A stretch of DNA of 64,000 nt, taken from NCBI GenBank assembly GCA_934120135.1, contig CAKOTK010000002.1, positions 62,001 to 126,000 on the forward strand, written 5' to 3'. The DNA is from an uncultured Clostridia bacterium. GTDB taxonomy: Bacteria; Bacillota; Clostridia; TANB77; CAG-508. The position numbers and the translations under genes were made by a program. Positions 31,807-41,428 of the stretch are shown here, in pieces. The notes below the pieces were generated by a model. It was given only the letters and a program-made list of their open reading frames with translations. It searched no databases and was not told the origin of the DNA. The stretch's first letter is position 1, and each line of letters starts with the position of its first letter.

Positions 31807-32130
31807 TTGGTTAATAATCAAAAAATATGTGGCTTGTTGGGACTAGCAACTAGAGCAGGAAAAATAGTAGCTGGAACTGATGCATGTCTACAAGAAATAG
31901 AAAAACATAATGTGAAATTGTTAATATTAGCAGTAGATTCAGCTGATAGAACAAAAAAAGTATTTAATGAAAAGTGCAAAGAATTTAATATTACAGTGTA
32001 TGAAGGGTTAACGATTGATGAAATTAGTAATTCAATTGGAAAACCAAACAAAGCTGTAGTAGGAGTTAAAGATAAAGGTTTTGCACAGGCGATAAACAAA
32101 ATAATTAGTGGGGGTGAAATGATTGGGTAA
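31807..32130 (+). CDS. ylxQ: L7Ae/YlxQ family ribosomal-type protein
   Basis: 107 residues starting at TTG 31807 behind AAGGAG. ICGLLGLATRAGKIVAGTDACLQEI and VKLLILAVDSADRTKKVF are the L7Ae/L30e/YlxQ fold, which binds kink-turn RNA. The end overlaps the start of infB by eight bases. Confidence 0.9.
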   Translation: MVNNQKICGLLGLATRAGKIVAGTDACLQEIEKHNVKLLILAVDSADRTKKVFNEKCKEFNITVYEGLTIDEISNSIGKPNKAVVGVKDKGFAQAINKIISGGEMIG

Positions 32131-35095
32131 ACTTAAAGTACATGAACTTGCAAAAGAATTAGGTTTAGAAAGTAAACAACTAATTGCAAAAGCAAAGGAA
32201 GTAGGAATTGAGGTAACAAGTCATTTGAGTTCTTTAGAAGAAGAACAAGTAAACAAAATAAAAGAAATTTTTGGAAAGAAAGAAGATAAGGGAGTAAAAG
32301 CGCAAAAAAATATGGAGCAAGAAAAAAACAAAGAAAAGAAAGAAAAAACTACAAAAAAGGATGCAACACCAGTTATTATAAGACGTGAAGTTATATTAGC
32401 TGATGAGGAAAAGCAAGAAAAGAAACAAGAAAAAACAGAAAGAAAAGATGTTGGCTTTGTAGAAAGAAAGAACAACAAAGACTTTAATATTGTATATAGA
32501 AAACAACAAGTAAAGCCAATGACTGTAAGTGAATTATTTGGATTAAAGCCAAATAAAAAAGAAGAAAAAGCTCCAGAAGTAGTTGAAAAACAACCAGAAG
32601 AGCCAAAAGTAGAAGAGAAAAAAGAAGAGGTTAAACCAAAAGTTAAGCCGGAAATTAAACAAGAACCAAAACCTGTAGAAAATAAACCTACAGTTACTTC
32701 AAGTACAGAAAATAAGCCAAATTACCCTAATCGTGAAAGAAATAATCAATACCAAAATAATCGTTATGATAACCGTAACAACAATTCAGAAGGTTATCAA
32801 AACCGTTATGACAATCGCCAAAATAGATTTGGAAATCGCCAAAACAACGGAAATTATGATAATAGACCAAGGGATAACAGATTTGAAAATCGTCAAGGAG
32901 ATAATAGATTTAATAATAATCGCCAAAATGGAGATAATAGATTTAACAATAGAAATGGTCAAAGACCATTTAACAGAAATAACAATGGTAGACCATTAGA
33001 CAATTATGGAATTGACAAAAATATTAAAGATATAATGTCTACAGAAATAATAGAAAAAGAAGATAAGAGAGACATTAGTACAAGAGCAATTGACAAAGAA
33101 AAAGCAAATCGTTATGAAGATAATAAAGCTAAAAAAGGAACTAAAGCAAAGAAAAATGATCGCTTTAGTGAAGAATTTAACGAAGGAAAACTAAAAGATT
33201 TAAAACAAGTTGACAAATTATCTCATATGTTTAATGAACAAGATGGTGGAATGCTTGACTACTATGACTTAACAACAGCTAGAGGAAAGAAAAATAAACG
33301 TAAACCACAAAGAGATGAAGAAAGAACAAAACAAAAAATATTTGAATTAACAGAAATTACAATTCCTGAAATGATTACAGTAAAAGACTTAGCTGCTGAA
33401 ATGAAAAAAACTAGTGGAGAAGTTATTAAAAAACTATTCAATTTAGGAATTATGGCTACAATAAATAATACAGTAGATTTTGATACAGCATTCTTAGTAG
33501 CACAAGAATTTGGAATAACAGCAAATAAAAAAGAAGAAGTAAAAGAAGAAGACATTTTATTTGATGATACAGAAGATTCAGCAGACGAACTAGAACCAAG
33601 ACCACCAGTAGTTGTTGTAATGGGACACGTAGACCATGGTAAAACATCACTTCTAGATGCAATTCGTAGCACAAATGTTATTGAAGGAGAAGCAGGAGGA
33701 ATTACTCAACACATTGGTGCATATAAAGTAAATATAAATGGTAGAGAAATAACATTTTTAGATACGCCCGGTCATGAGGCATTTACAGCAATGCGTGCTA
33801 GAGGTGCCCAAATTACTGACGTTGCAATACTTATAGTTGCAGCTGATGATGGTGTTATGCCACAAACAGTTGAAGCTATAAACCATGCAAAAGCAGCAGA
33901 AATACCAATTATAGTAGCTGTAAATAAAATCGATTTGCCAGGTGCAAATGTAGAAAAAATAAAACAAGAGTTAATGGAATATGAACTAGTTCCAGAGGAA
34001 TGGGGTGGAGATACAATTTATGTTCCAATATCTGCTAAAAAGAAAATAAACATTGATAACTTACTAGAAATGGTATTATTAGTAGCAGACATGAAGGAAT
34101 TAAAAGCAAACCCTAACAAACAAGCTAAAGGAACAGTTATAGAAGCAAGACTAGATAAAGCAAAAGGACCTATTGCATCAATGCTTGTACAAAGAGGAAC
34201 ATTAGACGAGGGTGACACAATAGTTGTTGGTAAATCTATAGGTAGAATTCGTGTAATGAAAAATGATAAAGGCCAAAAAATTAAAAAGGCCGGACCATCT
34301 ACACCAGTGGAAATAATGGGATTAACAGAAGTACCAGAAGCTGGAGATACTTTCTATGAAGTAAAAGACGAAAAAATGGCAAAACATTTAATAGAAAGAA
34401 GAAAACGTCAAGAAAGAGAACAAATAATAAATGAAAATAGTAAAGTTACATTAAGTAACCTATTTGAAAAAATGGAAAGTGAAAACCTAAAACAATTAAA
34501 CATTATAGTAAAAGCAGATGTACAAGGTACAGCTCAAGCATTAAAACAATCACTTGAAAAATTATCTAATGACGAAGTAAAAGTTAAGGTAATACATGCT
34601 GTAGCAGGAGCTGTAACAGAATCTGATGTTCAACTTGCAAAAGCAGGTAAATGTATAATTATTGCATTTAATGTAAGACCGGTTAACACTGCAAAAGATA
34701 TGGCAGAAAAAGAGGGAGTAGAAATTAAACAATACTCAGTTATCTACCAAGCAATTGAAGATGTTGAAGCAGCGATGAAAGGTATGCTAGACCCAATTTA
34801 CGAAGAAAAAGTAATAGGCAATGCAGTTGTAAGGCAAACTTTCAAGGTTTCAGGAGTTGGAACAATTGCTGGTGCATATGTACTTGATGGAAAAATTGAA
34901 AGAAATGCAGGAGTTAGAGTAATACGTGAAAATGTAGTTATACATGATGGAAAACTAATATCATTAAAACGTTTCAAAGATGATGCAAAAGAAGTTACTA
35001 AAGGCTTTGAATGTGGTCTTCAAATTGAAAATTATAATGATGTTAAAGAAGATGACACATTAGAATTTTACGTAATGGAAGAAGTTAAACGTTAA
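32123..35095 (+). CDS. infB: Translation initiation factor IF-2
   Basis: 990 residues with a TTG start at 32123 inside the end of ylxQ. Two IF2-N modules (KLKVHELAKELGLESKQL near the start and MITVKDLAAEMKKTSGEVIKKLFNLGI later) flank a long low-complexity linker rich in Asn, Arg, Gln and Tyr (about residues 200-300). The G domain has GHVDHGKTSLLD, DTPGHEAF and NKIDLPG, and the C-terminal domains are complete (ADVQGTAQALKQSLEKL, VRQTFKVSGVGTIAGAYVLDGK). It brings initiator tRNA to the 30S subunit. The Asn/Arg-rich linker is unusually long. Confidence 0.97.
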   Translation: MGKLKVHELAKELGLESKQLIAKAKEVGIEVTSHLSSLEEEQVNKIKEIFGKKEDKGVKAQKNMEQEKNKEKKEKTTKKDATPVIIRREVILADEEKQEKKQEKTERKDVGFVERKNNKDFNIVYRKQQVKPMTVSELFGLKPNKKEEKAPEVVEKQPEEPKVEEKKEEVKPKVKPEIKQEPKPVENKPTVTSSTENKPNYPNRERNNQYQNNRYDNRNNNSEGYQNRYDNRQNRFGNRQNNGNYDNRPRDNRFENRQGDNRFNNNRQNGDNRFNNRNGQRPFNRNNNGRPLDNYGIDKNIKDIMSTEIIEKEDKRDISTRAIDKEKANRYEDNKAKKGTKAKKNDRFSEEFNEGKLKDLKQVDKLSHMFNEQDGGMLDYYDLTTARGKKNKRKPQRDEERTKQKIFELTEITIPEMITVKDLAAEMKKTSGEVIKKLFNLGIMATINNTVDFDTAFLVAQEFGITANKKEEVKEEDILFDDTEDSADELEPRPPVVVVMGHVDHGKTSLLDAIRSTNVIEGEAGGITQHIGAYKVNINGREITFLDTPGHEAFTAMRARGAQITDVAILIVAADDGVMPQTVEAINHAKAAEIPIIVAVNKIDLPGANVEKIKQELMEYELVPEEWGGDTIYVPISAKKKINIDNLLEMVLLVADMKELKANPNKQAKGTVIEARLDKAKGPIASMLVQRGTLDEGDTIVVGKSIGRIRVMKNDKGQKIKKAGPSTPVEIMGLTEVPEAGDTFYEVKDEKMAKHLIERRKRQEREQIINENSKVTLSNLFEKMESENLKQLNIIVKADVQGTAQALKQSLEKLSNDEVKVKVIHAVAGAVTESDVQLAKAGKCIIIAFNVRPVNTAKDMAEKEGVEIKQYSVIYQAIEDVEAAMKGMLDPIYEEKVIGNAVVRQTFKVSGVGTIAGAYVLDGKIERNAGVRVIRENVVIHDGKLISLKRFKDDAKEVTKGFECGLQIENYNDVKEDDTLEFYVMEEVKR

Positions 35096-35109
35096 AAGGA
35101 GAGAATACA

Positions 35110-35463
35110 ATGCCAAAAAATGAGGCAAGACTTAATAGAGTTAATGAAGAATTAAAAAAGGAGATTAGCCGTGTACTTACTTTTGAGCTTAAAAACTCAA
35201 AAGTAACAGGGCTAGTTAGTGTAACAAAAGCTAAAATAACACCTGACTTTAAATATGCTAAAGTTTATGTAAGTATTTTAAATTCTAAAAGTATTGGCAA
35301 AACAATGGAAGGCTTAAAGGAATCTTCAGGTTTCATTCGTAGTCAAGTTGCAAAAAACATAAACTTAAGAATTACACCAGAGCTTATATTCGAACTAGAC
35401 GATTCTTTAGAATATGGAGCTAAAATTGATAGCATATTAAATGAGTTAAAGAAAAATAATTAG
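35110..35463 (+). CDS. rbfA: 30S ribosome-binding factor RbfA
   Basis: 117 residues: RLNRVNEELKKEISRVLTFELKN, VSVTKAKITPDFKYAKVYVSIL and RITPELIFELDDSLEYGAKID are family signatures. RbfA binds the 30S subunit near helix 1 of 16S rRNA during maturation and cold adaptation. It follows infB by 14 bases and precedes nrnA by 14. Confidence 0.94.
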   Translation: MPKNEARLNRVNEELKKEISRVLTFELKNSKVTGLVSVTKAKITPDFKYAKVYVSILNSKSIGKTMEGLKESSGFIRSQVAKNINLRITPELIFELDDSLEYGAKIDSILNELKKNN

Positions 35464-35477
35464 AATAGAGGTATAAA

Positions 35478-36425
35478 ATGACTTTAGATAATATTTTAGA
35501 ACAAATAAATAAAGCAGAAAAAATAGTAATATTGACACATGAAAACCCAGATGGAGACGCAATGGGTAGTAGTTTAGCAATGTATCAAGCATTAAAGAAC
35601 TATGGTAAAAATCCAGATATAATAATTCCAGAGCATCCAAGAGCATTTGACTGTTTACCATGTATTGACGAGATTAAAACAGAAAGTGATATAGAGCAAT
35701 ATGATTTAGCAATATCACTAGACTGTGCATCTATAAAGATGTTAAATGGATTTGCTAAATACTTTGAAAACGCAAAAGTTAAAGTGTGTATAGATCATCA
35801 CGGAACAAACACTATGTTTGGAGACCATAACTATGTAAATCCAGATGCACCAGCATGTGCACAAATACTATTAGTAATTTTAGAATACTTTGGTATAGAA
35901 ATTACTAAAGAAATTGGAACATGTATATTAACAGGAATTATAACAGATACAGGTGGCTTTAAATATCAAGGAGTTACAGCTGAAACTTTTGAATTTGTTG
36001 CATGGCTTTTAAATAAAGGAGTTAATGTATCAAAAGTATATCACCAAGTGTTACAAACAAAAACAAAGCCAAACTTTGAATTACATAGAATTGCAAATAA
36101 CAGAATTGAATTTTTAGCAGATGGAAAAATTGCATATACATATATAACAGAAGAAGACGAAAAAAATGTGCATGCAGAAACAGGAGACCATGAAGGAATC
36201 GTTGAAATAGGTAGAGATGTTGAAGGAGTTGAAGTTTCAATATTTATACGTCAAACAGAAAAAGGTTGTAAAATATCACTTCGTTCTAATGAATATGTAA
36301 ATGTATCAGATGCTTGTGTGGTATTTGGCGGTGGAGGACACCCAAGAGCAGCAGGTTGTACAATCCAAGGAACAATAGAACAAGCAAAAGAAAAAGTAAT
36401 AAAAGAAGTAATGAGATTACTTTAA
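35478..36425 (+). CDS. nrnA: DHH/DHHA1 phosphoesterase, NrnA type (oligoribonuclease/pAp phosphatase)
   Basis: 315 residues. LTHENPDGDAMGSSLAMYQ, ISLDCAS and CIDHHGTN carry the metal-binding Asp and His residues, and DTGGFKYQGVTAETFEFVAWLL plus the C-terminal GGGGHPRAAGCTIQG form the DHHA1 part. NrnA degrades nanoRNA and pAp, and some relatives cleave cyclic dinucleotide products. It is the last gene before a terminator in the rimP operon. Confidence 0.92.
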   Translation: MTLDNILEQINKAEKIVILTHENPDGDAMGSSLAMYQALKNYGKNPDIIIPEHPRAFDCLPCIDEIKTESDIEQYDLAISLDCASIKMLNGFAKYFENAKVKVCIDHHGTNTMFGDHNYVNPDAPACAQILLVILEYFGIEITKEIGTCILTGIITDTGGFKYQGVTAETFEFVAWLLNKGVNVSKVYHQVLQTKTKPNFELHRIANNRIEFLADGKIAYTYITEEDEKNVHAETGDHEGIVEIGRDVEGVEVSIFIRQTEKGCKISLRSNEYVNVSDACVVFGGGGHPRAAGCTIQGTIEQAKEKVIKEVMRLL

Positions 36426-36435
36426 AAAAATATAG

Positions 36436-36486
36436 ACTACAAAAGATTTTAAAATTATACTAAATCTTATTGTAGTTTGTTTTTTA
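36436..36486 (+). terminator. Terminator after nrnA
   Basis: ACTACAA...AGATTT pairs with AAATCT...TTGTAGT, followed by a T-rich run. Confidence 0.75.
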
Positions 36487-36498
36487 TGGAGAAAGGTT

Positions 36499-37515
36499 AT
36501 GGAATATATACAAGAAATAGAAGGACAAGTTGAGCAGTCAAAAAATGTTAGCAAAGAAATAAGAAAGAAAATAAGGCTAGGAAAATTAGATGAAGCATAT
36601 AGATTGACAGCTCAATATCCAAATGATTTAATTATTATGTCACAAAGATGTACTATTTTAATAAAACAAGGAAGGATAGAAAAGGCTAAAATAATAGGAA
36701 AACAATTTGAAGATGATCCAATAATACAAAGTCAAATGGTAACAATTGCAATACAAGAAGGTGACATAGAAAGAGCTAATGCAATAGGTGCTAAATTTGA
36801 GAGTAATGAAGCAATACAAAGCCAAATGATAACAATAGCAATACAGGAAGGGCGACTAGAAGACGCAAAGGCAATAGGTGAAAAATTTCAAGATAATCCA
36901 ATGATTCAAAATCAGATGATAACAATAGCAATACAAGAAGGAAGAATAGAAGATGCAAAAGCAATAGGAGCGAGATTTGAAAAATGTGAATCTGTTCAGA
37001 GACAGATAATGACAATAGCAATACGTCAAGGAAATATAGAAAGAGCTAGAGGTATATTAGAAGAGTTTGGAAATTTAAGAAGAATGAGACTTCAATTTGA
37101 AAAAGAACTGAAGATAAGAGGAAATATATATACAGATAACTCTAAAAGTGTTAGAATGCCATCAACTATACAATTGCTTAATCAAATAAAAACTAGACTT
37201 TATTATAATAAAATAGATACAGAATTGCTAGAGCAGATTGAAAGTAGTGAAGAATTGACTGAATATGAAAGGACAGTTATTCTATTAGCAATATGTGAAA
37301 AACAAAAAATGCCAACAAGGGCTAAACAGATTGCTTCCAGATTTGAGAGTGATGACCAAAGGCAAAATAGAACTATTAAACAAATAATTGAAAGAGCTAA
37401 AAATAAAAATCAAAAAATATTTCCATGGGAGTTTTATGACAGCACTCTAAATTGGGAATTAGATAAAAAATTATCACAAAAATTTGAAGAAGAAAGAGAA
37501 ACAGAAGAAAGATGA
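36499..37515 (+). CDS. Helical repeat protein with tandem 30-residue repeats
   Basis: 338 residues with no signal peptide or membrane span. Residues about 55-195 are built of 30-residue units of the form IQSQMITIAIQEGRIEDAKA followed by IGxKFExNxx, four near-perfect copies with a more diverged one at each end; DNA shows the same 90-base period. The units resemble TPR/PPR-like helical hairpins. The C-terminal third (YERTVILLAICEKQKMPTRA) is also helical. Such solenoids usually bind protein or RNA. I do not know its function. Its stop overlaps the start of truB (ATGA), suggesting joint translation. Confidence 0.75.
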   Translation: MEYIQEIEGQVEQSKNVSKEIRKKIRLGKLDEAYRLTAQYPNDLIIMSQRCTILIKQGRIEKAKIIGKQFEDDPIIQSQMVTIAIQEGDIERANAIGAKFESNEAIQSQMITIAIQEGRLEDAKAIGEKFQDNPMIQNQMITIAIQEGRIEDAKAIGARFEKCESVQRQIMTIAIRQGNIERARGILEEFGNLRRMRLQFEKELKIRGNIYTDNSKSVRMPSTIQLLNQIKTRLYYNKIDTELLEQIESSEELTEYERTVILLAICEKQKMPTRAKQIASRFESDDQRQNRTIKQIIERAKNKNQKIFPWEFYDSTLNWELDKKLSQKFEEERETEER

Positions 37516-38384
37516 ATGGAATTTTAATTGTTAATAAGCCAAAACAATACACATCACATGATGTGGTGGCAAAAGTCAAAAAAATATGTAAGGAAAAAGT
37601 TGGACATACAGGTACATTAGATCCAATGGCTACTGGTGTGTTGCCTTTGCTATTAGGACAAGGAACTAAACTTTCAAAATATTTAATAAATCATGACAAA
37701 ATTTACATAGCCGCAATACAATTGGGACAAAAAACGGATACACTAGACAGTGAAGGCAATATAATAGAAGAGAAAAGTGTTGATAAATCAATTTGGAATA
37801 AAGTAAAAATACAACAAGTTTTAGAAACATTAAAAGGAAAACAAGTACAAACTCCTCCGATGTATTCAGCAATTAAGGTAAATGGAAAAAAACTATATGA
37901 ATATGCAAGAATGGGTGTAGAAGTAGAAGTACCAAAAAGAGAAATAGAAATATATAATATTGAATTATTTAACATTAATGAAAAAGAAGAAACAATTGAA
38001 TTTAAAGTACATTGCTCAAAAGGTACATATATTAGGACATTATGTGAGACAATTGCAGAAAAACTAGGAACAATAGGCTATATGAAAGAACTTAATAGAA
38101 TTCAAGTTGGACAGTTTGAATTAAGTCAAGCAATAACAATTGAAGATATAGAAAAAAACAAAGACAATGTAGAATTTTGGAAAGAGCATGTAATAACAAT
38201 GCAAAAATTCTTTGAGAATTATCCAGTTACTGAATTACAAGAGAAAAAACTAAATTTATTTTTAAATGGAGTACAACTAACAAATAATAAGCCGGATGGT
38301 CTATACCAAATAAAAGTAAACGATGATATTATAGGAATTGGAAAAATTAGAAACAACTTATTAAAAAGAGAAATAATATACTAA
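37512..38384 (+). CDS. truB: tRNA pseudouridine(55) synthase
   Basis: 290 residues. NGILIVNKPKQYTSHDVVAKVK, KVGHTGTLDPMATGVLPLLLG with the catalytic Asp, and TPPMYSAIKVNGKKLYEYAR are diagnostic, along with CSKGTYIRTLCETIAEKLG. It makes pseudouridine 55 in the T-loop of tRNAs. Usually it follows rbfA directly; here nrnA and a repeat protein intervene. Confidence 0.95.
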   Translation: MNGILIVNKPKQYTSHDVVAKVKKICKEKVGHTGTLDPMATGVLPLLLGQGTKLSKYLINHDKIYIAAIQLGQKTDTLDSEGNIIEEKSVDKSIWNKVKIQQVLETLKGKQVQTPPMYSAIKVNGKKLYEYARMGVEVEVPKREIEIYNIELFNINEKEETIEFKVHCSKGTYIRTLCETIAEKLGTIGYMKELNRIQVGQFELSQAITIEDIEKNKDNVEFWKEHVITMQKFFENYPVTELQEKKLNLFLNGVQLTNNKPDGLYQIKVNDDIIGIGKIRNNLLKREIIY

Positions 38385-38415
38385 AAAGGGGCTATAAAAA
38401 AGCCTCTTTTTTAGT
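38385..38415. terminator. Bidirectional terminator after truB
   Basis: AAAAGGGGCT and AGCCTCTTTT form a stem with one G-U pair, with six T following. Confidence 0.8.
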
Positions 38416-39301
38416 AGAAATAACAATTATTAAATTCTAGCTCTTGAGAATAACTTCCATCATAAATATTTTTACTATTATCCTCATTTTGCAAAGGTAT
38501 TTGTAAATGTACTGGATACATATATTCTTCACTTGAGTTAGTAATAATGTGAATGTTAAATGTAACTTCATTTTTAATAGAAGATAATGGAATAGAAGCA
38601 CGTTTTAATATACTTCCATCAAAAGCTAATTTTTCTTCTATGTTAGTAATGGTGTGATCTGTTTTAATATTTGAGTTTAAATATCTAAGAGTTATAGGCA
38701 AGACCAGATTCTTATCTATACTAGGTTCTTGTACTATGTTATTAAGTAATATTTCTTTATTATCAACTATATTAAAATCAATCTTGTTTTGCTGTTTTCC
38801 AGGATTAGTAAGTTCATCATTAGATATTAAACCAAAGTTTAAAATAGGAATATAACATAAGCTTAAAGTTCCTGTACTATTATTTGAAAAACTTATATTA
38901 TCAATATAAATTTTCGAAATACTATATTTAGGTGAAGTATCAACTACTTGTGAATTAGACTTACCTAAATTATTAGTTAAATCATTATTAACATTGTTTA
39001 TACTTAAACCTAAAGCAATATCTGTATATTGACTAATATTTACATCCCACATAGCTTTACCCTCAGTATTATTTATTCCACTTGCACTACTATAGCAGTA
39101 AATTTTAGATAAAGAAAAAACAGAAGATTTGTTAGCAAAACGATCTAACTCATCTGTAAATTTATTTCTACCTAACCAGTTAGGAACAATAAAAAGAGAC
39201 AATGCAATTATTATAATTAAACTACACAAAATTAAAAAAAGCTTTATCCAATTTGTTTTAAAAAATTTTATAAAATCATTATTATTTTTCATAAATTTCA
39301 T
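38411..39301 (-). CDS. Single-span exported protein of unknown function
   Basis: 296 residues from ATG 39301, behind GTGGAG; the longer frame upstream is AT-rich and unlikely. After a basic start there is one membrane span (WIKLFLILCSLIIIIALSLFIVP), then an outer domain rich in Asn, Ser and Ile (SQYTDIALGLSINNVNNDLT, ISFSNNSTGTLSLCYIPILN). No catalytic motif is seen. I do not recognise the family. The gene stands alone between the truB terminator and the 6S RNA. Confidence 0.75.
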   Translation of the reverse strand: MKFMKNNNDFIKFFKTNWIKLFLILCSLIIIIALSLFIVPNWLGRNKFTDELDRFANKSSVFSLSKIYCYSSASGINNTEGKAMWDVNISQYTDIALGLSINNVNNDLTNNLGKSNSQVVDTSPKYSISKIYIDNISFSNNSTGTLSLCYIPILNFGLISNDELTNPGKQQNKIDFNIVDNKEILLNNIVQEPSIDKNLVLPITLRYLNSNIKTDHTITNIEEKLAFDGSILKRASIPLSSIKNEVTFNIHIITNSSEEYMYPVHLQIPLQNEDNSKNIYDGSYSQELEFNNCYFY

Positions 39302-39381
39302 ATAAACTCCACAAAACTTTGATAAAACTAAGATATCATAAAAAAGCAAAAAAATAAATAGTTTTTTGGTAAAAAAAGTAA

Positions 39382-39410
39382 TTGTAATTTTATAAGCTTT
39401 GTGGTAATAT
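39382..39410 (+). promoter_or_regulatory. Promoter of 6S RNA
   Basis: TTGTAA (39382-39387), 17 bases, TAATAT (39405-39410). Confidence 0.5.
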
Positions 39411-39417
39411 ATATATA

Positions 39418-39626
39418 ACAAATAAATAAGATATTAATTTTCCCTGCATAGTGCGTGTAGACTGGAATTTTAGAACCAACAAATTCTAAACGGGAATCTG
39501 CCTTTGAATGTGGCGTGTAGGCTTATACGAATTTATAAGAAACCCAGGAGCATTCAACAAGATACCCACCTGTGTAAGCAGGTCCTTAAAATTTCATTCA
39601 CCTTACGGCTAAGGCGGGGCTTTTTT
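39418..39626 (+). ncRNA. ssrS: 6S RNA
   Basis: A non-coding block of about 200 bases, richer in GC than its surroundings, between a promoter and a T run. The end pair CCCTGC and GCGGGG closes it, and several blocks recall 6S RNA: GAATGTGGCG in the middle, then CCTTAAAATTTCATTCACCT near the 3' end (E. coli 6S has CCTTAAAA and ACATTCACCTT). 6S RNA mimics an open promoter and binds sigma-A RNA polymerase. The terminator part is CCTTACGGCTAAGG followed by GGGGC and six T. Call from memory of the family. Confidence 0.7.
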
Positions 39627-39642
39627 ATGCCTAAATATAACC

Positions 39643-39671
39643 TTGACAAGCTATTTTGAGATTTGTATAAT
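39643..39671 (+). promoter_or_regulatory. Perfect consensus promoter of prmC-whiA
   Basis: TTGACA (39643-39648), 17 bases, TATAAT (39666-39671). The 33 bases 39642-39674 are identical to 1612-1644 inside the first rpn gene. Confidence 0.85.
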
Positions 39672-39702
39672 AGAATCACTAACAAACTGTAGGAGAAAAT
39701 AA

Positions 39703-40542
39703 ATGAGGCAAATAGAGTTATTAAAATTAGGAGAGAATGTTTTAAAAAAAGAAAATATACAAGATTCACACATAAAGGCAAGTACATTATTACAGTATGT
39801 TTTAAAACAAACTAAACAAGAGTTAATTATTAACAGCGAAGAAATAGTGGAACCATCAAAGGTAAATAAATATAATAACTACCTACAAGAAATAATAGAA
39901 GGCACTCCAATACAATACATAACAAAACATCAGCAGTTTATGGCACTTGATTTTTATGTGGATGAAAATGTACTAATTCCACAGCCTGATACAGAAGTTT
40001 TAGTAGAAGAAGGTATCAAAATCATAAAAGAACAAAACATGGAAGTGCTAGATTTGTGTACTGGAAGTGGTGCAATAGCAATTTCAATAGCACATTATTG
40101 CCAAAACTCAACAGTAACAGCAACAGATGTAAGTAAAGAGGCACTTGAGGTAGCAAGAAAAAATGCAAATTTAAATAATGTAAATATAGAATTTATAGAG
40201 TCCAATTTATTTAATAAACTAACAGAGAGAAGCTTTGATATAATACTTTCAAACCCACCATATATTGAAACAGACATAATAAATACACTAGAAAAAGATG
40301 TACAAGCTGAACCTCATCTTGCTTTAGAGGGTGGAAAAGATGGATTAGAGTTCTATAAAAAAATACTAAATGAAGCACATAAACATTTAAAAACAAAGGG
40401 ATACTTGATGCTAGAAATAGGATATAATCAAGGCAATGCGGTTATAAATCTAGAACATAAAAATTTAAAACTAATAACAAAACAGCCAATAAAAGATTTG
40501 GCTGGAAACGATAGGGTAGTGATTTTTCAAAAGGAGGGTTAG
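39703..40542 (+). CDS. prmC: Peptide chain release factor N5-glutamine methyltransferase
   Basis: 279 residues. A helical N-terminal domain precedes the SAM fold: VLDLCTGSGAIAISIAHY, TATDVSKEALEVARKNA and the substrate motif ILSNPPYI, with LEIGYNQG near the end. It methylates the Gln of the GGQ loop of RF1 and RF2. Its promoter matches part of an rpn gene, and whiA begins one base after its stop. Confidence 0.95.
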   Translation: MRQIELLKLGENVLKKENIQDSHIKASTLLQYVLKQTKQELIINSEEIVEPSKVNKYNNYLQEIIEGTPIQYITKHQQFMALDFYVDENVLIPQPDTEVLVEEGIKIIKEQNMEVLDLCTGSGAIAISIAHYCQNSTVTATDVSKEALEVARKNANLNNVNIEFIESNLFNKLTERSFDIILSNPPYIETDIINTLEKDVQAEPHLALEGGKDGLEFYKKILNEAHKHLKTKGYLMLEIGYNQGNAVINLEHKNLKLITKQPIKDLAGNDRVVIFQKEG

Positions 40543-40543
40543 T

Positions 40544-41428
40544 ATGTCATTTTCAAGTGAAGTAAAAGAAGAAATAAGCAAACTAGGCAATTTGGCTAAC
40601 AAAGAAATTGTTAAATTTGAATTGCTTGGATATTTAAGCTCAAACAATATAACAATAGAAAAAAATAAGATAAAGTTTTCAACTGAAAGTGAATATAATA
40701 TTAACCGTTTTAGTAAGTTACTAAACAACTTACAATATACAAAGCAAAATATTGAAGTGATAGGCAAAAAGTTTTGCATTAGTGTAAATAAACTAGAAAT
40801 TCCAGAAGTTATATATAACAATACAATAACATTTAAAAATATAACTGAACAGATTAATAATCAAGAATTACTAGAAAAAGCATTTGTAAGAGGAAGTTTT
40901 TTAGGAGGAGGTTCAATTAACAATCCTAAAAATACATATCACTTGGAAATAACATTTTCATCAGGGGAAAATGCAAATATAGTATTAGCTATATTAAATA
41001 AATATGAAATACAATTTAAAAATATAGAAAAGAAAAATGGATATGCACTATATACAAAAGATGGAGATGAGATATCAAAATTTTTAGCTCTGATTGGAGC
41101 AAATAGTTCTGTACTTAAATTTGAAGAAGTACGAGTATATAGAGATATTAGAAATAATGTAAATAGAAAAGTAAACTGTGAGACGGCTAACTTAAACAAG
41201 ACTTTGAATGCAGCACTAAAACAAATAGAGAATATTAAATATTTAAAACAAATTGGTCAATTTGATAAAATGCCTGAACAACTACAAGAAATAGCAAACC
41301 TAAGACTAGAAAACCCAGAAGCATCATTAGTAGAAATAGGACAAATGCTATCAAAACCAATAGGAAAGTCAGGAGTAAATCATCGCTTTTACAATATAGA
41401 ACAATTTGTTTCTAAATTTAGACAATAG
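40544..41428 (+). CDS. whiA: DNA-binding protein WhiA
   Basis: 294 residues. A degenerate LAGLIDADG-type N-terminal region (FVRGSFLGGGSINNPKNTYHLEI) is followed by the C-terminal helix-turn-helix (RLENPEASLVEIGQMLSKPIGKSGVNHRF). WhiA controls sporulation septation genes in actinomycetes and affects cell division in Bacillus. The TAG stop is the first three bases of the second 84-bp hairpin element, which therefore forms its 3' untranslated region. Confidence 0.93.
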   Translation: MSFSSEVKEEISKLGNLANKEIVKFELLGYLSSNNITIEKNKIKFSTESEYNINRFSKLLNNLQYTKQNIEVIGKKFCISVNKLEIPEVIYNNTITFKNITEQINNQELLEKAFVRGSFLGGGSINNPKNTYHLEITFSSGENANIVLAILNKYEIQFKNIEKKNGYALYTKDGDEISKFLALIGANSSVLKFEEVRVYRDIRNNVNRKVNCETANLNKTLNAALKQIENIKYLKQIGQFDKMPEQLQEIANLRLENPEASLVEIGQMLSKPIGKSGVNHRFYNIEQFVSKFRQ

